A DNA stretch of 64,000 nucleotides from Anderseniella sp963700735 (GTDB lineage: Bacteria; Pseudomonadota; Alphaproteobacteria; Rhizobiales; Aestuariivirgaceae), in contig CAVOYR010000002.1 in assembly GCA_963700735.1 (NCBI GenBank), forward strand, positions 1 through 64,000, read 5' to 3'. The notes below the pieces were generated by a model. That model saw nothing but the letters and a program-made list of their open reading frames with translations, was not told the DNA's origin and ran no database searches. Positions 59,771 through 64,000 of the stretch are shown here, in pieces. Numbering within the stretch: the stretch's first letter is position 1; every line of letters starts with the position of its first letter. A program made the position numbers and the translations under genes.

Positions 59771-60993
59771 CGGCTGAACACTCCTACCATTTCCACGTGT
59801 GCCGAATAGCGGAACTGGTCCACCGGCACTACCCGCTCCAGCCTGAAGCCGCCCTCCACCAGGATGGCCGCATCGCGCGCAAACGTACCCGCATCACACG
59901 AAACGCCAACCACCGTGCGCACGCCGGCTGCCGCCACGATCTCGCGGGCTTGCGCGGAAGCGCCAGCGCGTGGCGGGTCAAACACCACGCCGGTCACGCC
60001 CTTCAGCTCGGGCCCGGTTACCGGATCGCGCATCAGGTCCCGCGTCCGCGCGATCACCGGTTTCAAGCCTTGCGTTGCCCGCACAGCGTGTTCAAGCGCC
60101 ATCACCGACGGCTTGTGGGAATCCATCGCCAGCACCCGTGACTGCCGCGCCAGCCGCAGGGCAAACGTGCCCCAGCCGCAAAACAGGTCCGCCACAATGT
60201 CATGGCCGGCAAGCCCGGAAATCACCATCCCCGCCAGCGCCTCTTCACCCGCCTTGGTCGCCTGTGCAAACCCGCCCGGCGGTGGCGTCACGCTGGCCCC
60301 GCCTGCCTCCAGCAGCGGGTGCCGGCGCTCGAACACGATCTCTCCCGACGCCGTCAGCCGCGCAAGGTCATGCGCCTCGGCCACGTCCGCCAGTTTCACC
60401 CGTGCGTCCATCGACGGGTCATCGACGCCCACAAGTTCACAGTCCAGCCCCGTGTCACTGGCCAGCACATGCACCTTCTGCTGCTTGCGCGACCCCAGCG
60501 CCCGGGCCAGTTCTGCCGCCAGCGCAGGCGCTCCTTGCAAGGCTGGCACCAACACCGGGCAACTGTCGACCGGCACAAGCTCATGACTGCGATGGGCGAC
60601 GAACCCGGCCTTGCCCCGCTCCACCGTCAGCGTCACCCGCCGCCGGCCAGCGCCATGCGCATCCACGAGGCCTGCAATCTCGACCTTGCCCAGCCCGCGC
60701 CGGACAAGCTCGTTGCCCACCATCGCCTGCTTCCAGGTTGCATAGGGCGCATGCTGCCAGTGCTGCACCTGGCAACCGCCACAACTGCCAAAGAATTTGC
60801 ACACTGGCTCGATGCGCTCCGGCGACGGCGTGACCAGTTTGACCAGCCGCGCGCGCGCACCCTCCACCGTCGCCTCGACCTGCTCGCCGGGCAGCGTGTA
60901 CGGCACGTACAGCGGCTCACCGTCGCGGCCCCGCGCCACGCCTTCACCGCGTGCACCCATGTCGATGATCGATAGTTCAGCCAATGCTGCCAC
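59767..60993 (-). CDS. 23S rRNA/tRNA (uracil-5)-methyltransferase family (RumA/TrmA-like)
   Basis: A 408-residue SAM-dependent RNA methyltransferase. An N-terminal TRAM-like segment (about 5-58) is followed by iron-sulphur Cys in CKFFGSCGGC (residues 65, 71, 74) and a fourth in VDSCPVL. The Rossmann SAM site includes DLFCGWGTFALRLA, and the catalytic Cys is in VVGVSCDAGTFARD. The cluster-containing form resembles RlmD/RumA, which makes m5U in 23S rRNA. Its stop overlaps the start of the EamA gene. Confidence 0.88.
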   Translation of the reverse strand: MAALAELSIIDMGARGEGVARGRDGEPLYVPYTLPGEQVEATVEGARARLVKLVTPSPERIEPVCKFFGSCGGCQVQHWQHAPYATWKQAMVGNELVRRGLGKVEIAGLVDAHGAGRRRVTLTVERGKAGFVAHRSHELVPVDSCPVLVPALQGAPALAAELARALGSRKQQKVHVLASDTGLDCELVGVDDPSMDARVKLADVAEAHDLARLTASGEIVFERRHPLLEAGGASVTPPPGGFAQATKAGEEALAGMVISGLAGHDIVADLFCGWGTFALRLARQSRVLAMDSHKPSVMALEHAVRATQGLKPVIARTRDLMRDPVTGPELKGVTGVVFDPPRAGASAQAREIVAAAGVRTVVGVSCDAGTFARDAAILVEGGFRLERVVPVDQFRYSAHVEMVGVFSR

Positions 60994-61017
60994 CCCGGTG
61001 TGTTCCGCCCGCGCCTG

Positions 61018-61945
61018 TCATACCGTGGTCACCTGCGCCGCGATAGCCTTGCGGCGGCGTTCCAGGTGCGCCTCGCGCAGCGCGATGTATCCACCGGCCG
61101 CGGCAACGATGGCCGCCCCCGCCCACGTCCAGCCGGACGGCACGTCATCCCACACCAGCCAGCCGATGATGGCCCCCCAGATCAGCGCCATGTACTCCTG
61201 CGGTGCCACTACCGCGGCAGGCGCATTGCGGTACGCAATCGCCCACCAGGTAGTGCGCACCGCCTCCCAGCAGGCCCAGCGCAGCAAACCCGCCCAGGTG
61301 ATCGAGGCCGGGCGTCTGCCAGTTCAGCGCCGCCAGCGGCCCGAACACCACCAGGGACACAACCGTCGTCCAGGTAAACATGCCCGCCACCGTTTCCGTG
61401 CGCGACAGCCGGCGGGTATAGGTGATGCCCATGGCAAACACGAACGCCGACACCACGATGATCAGCATCTCCGGCTGGAAACTGTCAGTGCCCGGCCGCA
61501 CGATCACCAGCATGCCGATGAACCCGACCACCACCGCAATCCAGCGCGGCACGCCAACCTTCTCGCCCAGCATCGGCACCGACAGCGCCGTGATGAACAA
61601 AGGTGCGGTGAACGCCACCGCGATGGCATCGGCCAGCGGCACGTATTTCAGCCCCCAGAAGAACAGCGCCAGCGCGCTCGACATCAGCACCGCACGCACC
61701 GCATGCGCGACCGGCCGGCGCGTGCGCACGGCCTGCCAGCCGTTCCACCACACCACCAGCGCCAGCGGCAGCAAACCGAACAGATACCGGAAGAATACGA
61801 TCTGCGGTGAGCCGAAGCCCTCGCCGCCACCCCACTTGCCGATGGCGTCGGCCACCGAGAACAGCACCACGGCGGCCCACATCGCAGCGAGGCCTTGCGT
61901 CACAGATCCTGCATCGCGGCTGACATGGTGTTCGGGCGCAGTCAT
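61018..61945 (-). pseudogene. EamA family (DMT) transporter, one frameshift
   Basis: About 308 residues after removing one G from the GGG run at 61242-61244 (reverse strand CTGGTGGGCGATT, where CTGGTGGCGATT gives HYLVAIAYRNAP). The first part runs from ATG 61945 through about eight transmembrane segments; the second part carries APQEYMALIWGAIIGWLVWD and the final segments. It is a second, distantly related EamA transporter, separated from the first by the RNA methyltransferase gene. The substrate is unknown. The indel may be a consensus error. Confidence 0.87.
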
Positions 61946-62079
61946 GGGAACTGGTTGTAGCCCGGCCCCGTTGTCGCGTCACGGGTCAAACCGGGCCTTG
62001 TGCCATGCCCTCAGCGCATGGCGGCTGGCCGGGTGCCCCAATCCACAATTGCCATGAACTGTGATTTATTGCCGCCTCC

Positions 62080-63297
62080 ATGAAACCAGAAATCCTGTCA
62101 GATCCCGTCGCCGAGACGACAGCCGTCCGCCCCCGCGCGCCCTATGGCATCCTTATCGCCATGGCCGCCGTCGGCCCGCTGGCGCTCAACATCTTCATTC
62201 CCTCGATGCCCGGCCTGCAGGCCACGTTCAACACCACGCCCGGCATCGTGCAGTTGACGTTAAGTGTCTATCTGGCAGGTCTTGCCCTGTGCCAGTTGCT
62301 CTATGGCCCGCTGTCGGACCGCTATGGCCGCCGCCCCATGCTGATCGCCGGCATGGTGCTGTTCTCCGTTGCCAGCATTGCCTGCGCACTGGCCACCAGT
62401 ATCGAGATGCTCATCGTGGCCCGCTGCGTTCAGGCAATCGGCGGGGCATCCGGCATGATCCTGTCGCGGGCCATCGTGCGCGACATGTTCTCGCGTGAGC
62501 GCTCCGCCTCCGTGCTCGGCTACATCACCATGGCCTGGGTCGTCGCGCCCATGGTTGCACCCCTGATCGGCGGCATCCTCGACCAGTACTTCTCGTTCCG
62601 GGCCAGCTTCTGGCTGCTCGCCCTCATCGGCACGCTGGTGGCGGCAGGGGCTGTGTGGTCGCTGCCGGAGACGAACGCCAACCTGCAACCGAAGGCCGCG
62701 CTGATCCGCACCCGCCTGTACGCCGAACTTCTGCGCAATCGCGATTTCCGCGGCTACACCGCCACCATGTCGGCAGGTGCTGCGGTGTTCTTCATCTATC
62801 TGGCCGTGGCGCCCTACATCATCATCACCGAGCGCGGCTTCAGCCCGGTCCACTACGGCATGTGGACCATCGCGGCAGCACTGGGATACATGGCCGGCAA
62901 CTTCGCCTCGGGCCGTTTTTCCGAACGCCTCGGCAATGACCGCATGATCTCCATCGGCAACTGGCTCACGCTCGGCGGCACCACGGGCATGCTGGTACTG
63001 GCGATTGCAGGGTTCATCCACCCGGCGTCGCTGTTCGTGCCCATGGCGCTGAGCGCCTTCGGCAATGGCCTGACCATTCCCAACGCCCTGACCGCCGCCA
63101 TCTCGGTGGACCCGAAGAACATCGGCTCGGGCGCAGGGCTCGCGGGCTTCATCCAGATGACAATCGGTGCCGTCGCCTCGCAGTCGGTCGGCTATGCGCA
63201 AGGCACCTGGCACCACACCGGCTTCTGGGCCATGGCGGTGTTCGCCATCCTCGCGCTTGTCAGCAACCCCTCCCGGCGCGGCAGACCTCAGCAGTAG
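62080..63297 (+). CDS. multidrug effflux MFS transporter (Bcr/CflA family)
   Basis: A 405-residue inner-membrane antiporter with 12 predicted segments. The MFS motif A is GPLSDRYGRRPMLI in the first cytoplasmic loop, and the Bcr/CflA-type N-terminus LALNIFIPSMPGLQATF and QAIGGASGMILSRAIVRD are typical. It would expel drugs such as bicyclomycin or chloramphenicol using the proton gradient; the substrate range is not predictable. It ends overlapping, by 10 bp, the stop of a convergent small gene. Confidence 0.9.
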   Translation: MKPEILSDPVAETTAVRPRAPYGILIAMAAVGPLALNIFIPSMPGLQATFNTTPGIVQLTLSVYLAGLALCQLLYGPLSDRYGRRPMLIAGMVLFSVASIACALATSIEMLIVARCVQAIGGASGMILSRAIVRDMFSRERSASVLGYITMAWVVAPMVAPLIGGILDQYFSFRASFWLLALIGTLVAAGAVWSLPETNANLQPKAALIRTRLYAELLRNRDFRGYTATMSAGAAVFFIYLAVAPYIIITERGFSPVHYGMWTIAAALGYMAGNFASGRFSERLGNDRMISIGNWLTLGGTTGMLVLAIAGFIHPASLFVPMALSAFGNGLTIPNALTAAISVDPKNIGSGAGLAGFIQMTIGAVASQSVGYAQGTWHHTGFWAMAVFAILALVSNPSRRGRPQQ

Positions 63298-63593
63298 ACC
63301 TTGCCGCACTCCTCAATGCGGAACTTGGTCGAGTTGCTGTCACGCTCGATGTCGAAGTCGCGCCCGTCGGTGCAGTGCACCTTCGCCTTCACGGCCATGT
63401 CCGCTCCTTCGCCCTTCACCTCTTCAGCGACGTAATATTCCACCTTGCAGAACTGCTGTTCGAGCAATTGCTGCTCCACAAGCTGTTTCCACACCGGTGT
63501 CTGGGCGTGGCCCACCGGTGCAAGGCTCAAGGCCCCGGCCATCACGGCGCTCAGCAGCATCAGGCGAGGCAAGGTTTGAATGGATCTGGTCAT
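63288..63593 (-). CDS. small exported cysteine-containing protein, unknown
   Basis: A 101-residue protein with a signal peptide (MTRSIQTLPRLMLLSAVMAG, cleavage near GHAQT). The mature part has four Cys (QQFCKVEYYV, KVHCTDGRDF, EECGKVYC) and charged strands, compatible with a small disulphide-bonded periplasmic domain. GGAG lies 9 bases upstream of ATG 63593. I recognise no family. Confidence 0.75.
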   Translation of the reverse strand: MTRSIQTLPRLMLLSAVMAGALSLAPVGHAQTPVWKQLVEQQLLEQQFCKVEYYVAEEVKGEGADMAVKAKVHCTDGRDFDIERDSNSTKFRIEECGKVYC

Positions 63594-63744
63594 TGGCGAA
63601 AGTCTCCTGGGCAATTGTCATCCTGGTTGATGTGACCAGTGTCGCCCCATGGCGGCCGCCCTGCATTGACAGGGATCAAGCGGCCCCGCAGTTGCGGCAA
63701 CAAGGCCTTTGCAGCCCGCCCGCGGGCAGGCATAGTCTCGACCC

Positions 63745-64000
63745 ATGAACAAGGATTCGACTGAAGCCCCGCGGGGCGCCCTCACCATGCGCGTCATTGC
63801 CATGCCCGCCGACGCGAACGCCGCCGGCGACGTTTTCGGTGGCTGGGTCATGGCCCAGATGGACCTTGCCGCCGGCATCCGCTCCAGCGAGCGCGCCTCC
63901 GGACGCGTCGTCACGGCCGCCATCAACGCGTTGTCGTTCAAGCTGCCGGTCAAGATCGGCGACACGCTCGAGCTCTACACCGACGTGGTCAAGGTTGGCC
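63745..64000 (+). CDS. acyl-CoA thioesterase (YciA-like hotdog), cut by window end
   Basis: The first 85 residues of a hotdog-fold thioesterase. The start of the domain reads RVIAMPADANAAGDVFGGWV, with the catalytic Asp in the NAAGDVFGGW block typical of YciA/BACH enzymes, followed by LAAGIRSSERASGRVVTAAI and LPVKIGDTLELYTDV. These enzymes hydrolyse acyl-CoA to free acid and CoA. The C-terminus lies outside the window. Confidence 0.88.
   Translation, partial: MNKDSTEAPRGALTMRVIAMPADANAAGDVFGGWVMAQMDLAAGIRSSERASGRVVTAAINALSFKLPVKIGDTLELYTDVVKVG

Overview
The window looks like a chromosomal segment of a GC-rich alphaproteobacterium, most likely of the Hyphomicrobiales (Rhizobiales). The evidence is the gene content and order: rpoD and dnaG adjacent, yqeY and carA divergent, then carB, greA, trxB and a LysR gene in sequence, plus DUF992, DUF1499, DUF3422 and TadG-like proteins typical of that group. 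I could not run any database search, so family names come from recognising motifs and protein architecture, and I do not name a genus.

Layout. 1-3.8 kb: a decayed accessory region. It holds a frameshifted GFA-family gene in AT-richer DNA and a DUF3489 - DUF2924 - large serine recombinase cassette riddled with frameshifts, ending at the 3' end of a CAU-anticodon tRNA gene. 4.1-10.1 kb: a 1014-residue serralysin-type RTX metalloprotease, DUF3422, a SIMPL-domain protein and a membrane protein. 10.2-13.3 kb: a GMC oxidoreductase with its small Tat-exported partner, a glyoxalase and a ribbon-helix-helix protein. 13.4-16.8 kb: a tightly overlapping operon of GNAT, nitrilase, SbtA-like bicarbonate permease, PII-like protein and beta-carbonic anhydrase. 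17-22.3 kb: mosaic palindromic repeats, rpoD and dnaG. 22.5-24.6 kb: an apparently inserted cassette (winged-helix regulator, an unknown GNAT-like protein and a small gene carrying a 14-bp inverted repeat). 24.8-31.6 kb: yqeY, carA, an agmatinase-family gene and a complete modE-like/modABC molybdate uptake set. 31.8-44 kb: small envelope proteins, an L,D-transpeptidase, carB, SulP, greA, cupin, trxB and LysR. 44.3-64 kb: msrP, a DUF992 protein, an ammonium transporter behind a consensus sigma-54 promoter followed by a 54-residue membrane protein, aspartate aminotransferase, an FAD monooxygenase, two tandem TadG-like VWA proteins, an SAF-domain dehydrogenase, envelope and export proteins, an RNA methyltransferase, two EamA transporters, a Bcr/CflA efflux pump and a partial acyl-CoA thioesterase.

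How the genes work together. Bicarbonate handling recurs: SbtA, a PII-like protein and carbonic anhydrase form one operon, and CarAB consumes bicarbonate. Molybdate import (modABC) can supply the molybdoenzyme MsrP, whose gene lies 13 kb away. The sigma-54 promoter ties the ammonium transporter to nitrogen status.

Data quality. Nine otherwise recognisable genes carry frameshifts. Six lie in the main chromosomal part, and in five of those six the change is one extra base at or beside a short G/C run. This pattern suggests consensus indels in the assembly more than real gene decay, so those genes may be intact in the organism. The recombinase at the left end has many shifts within 1.7 kb and may be truly decayed.
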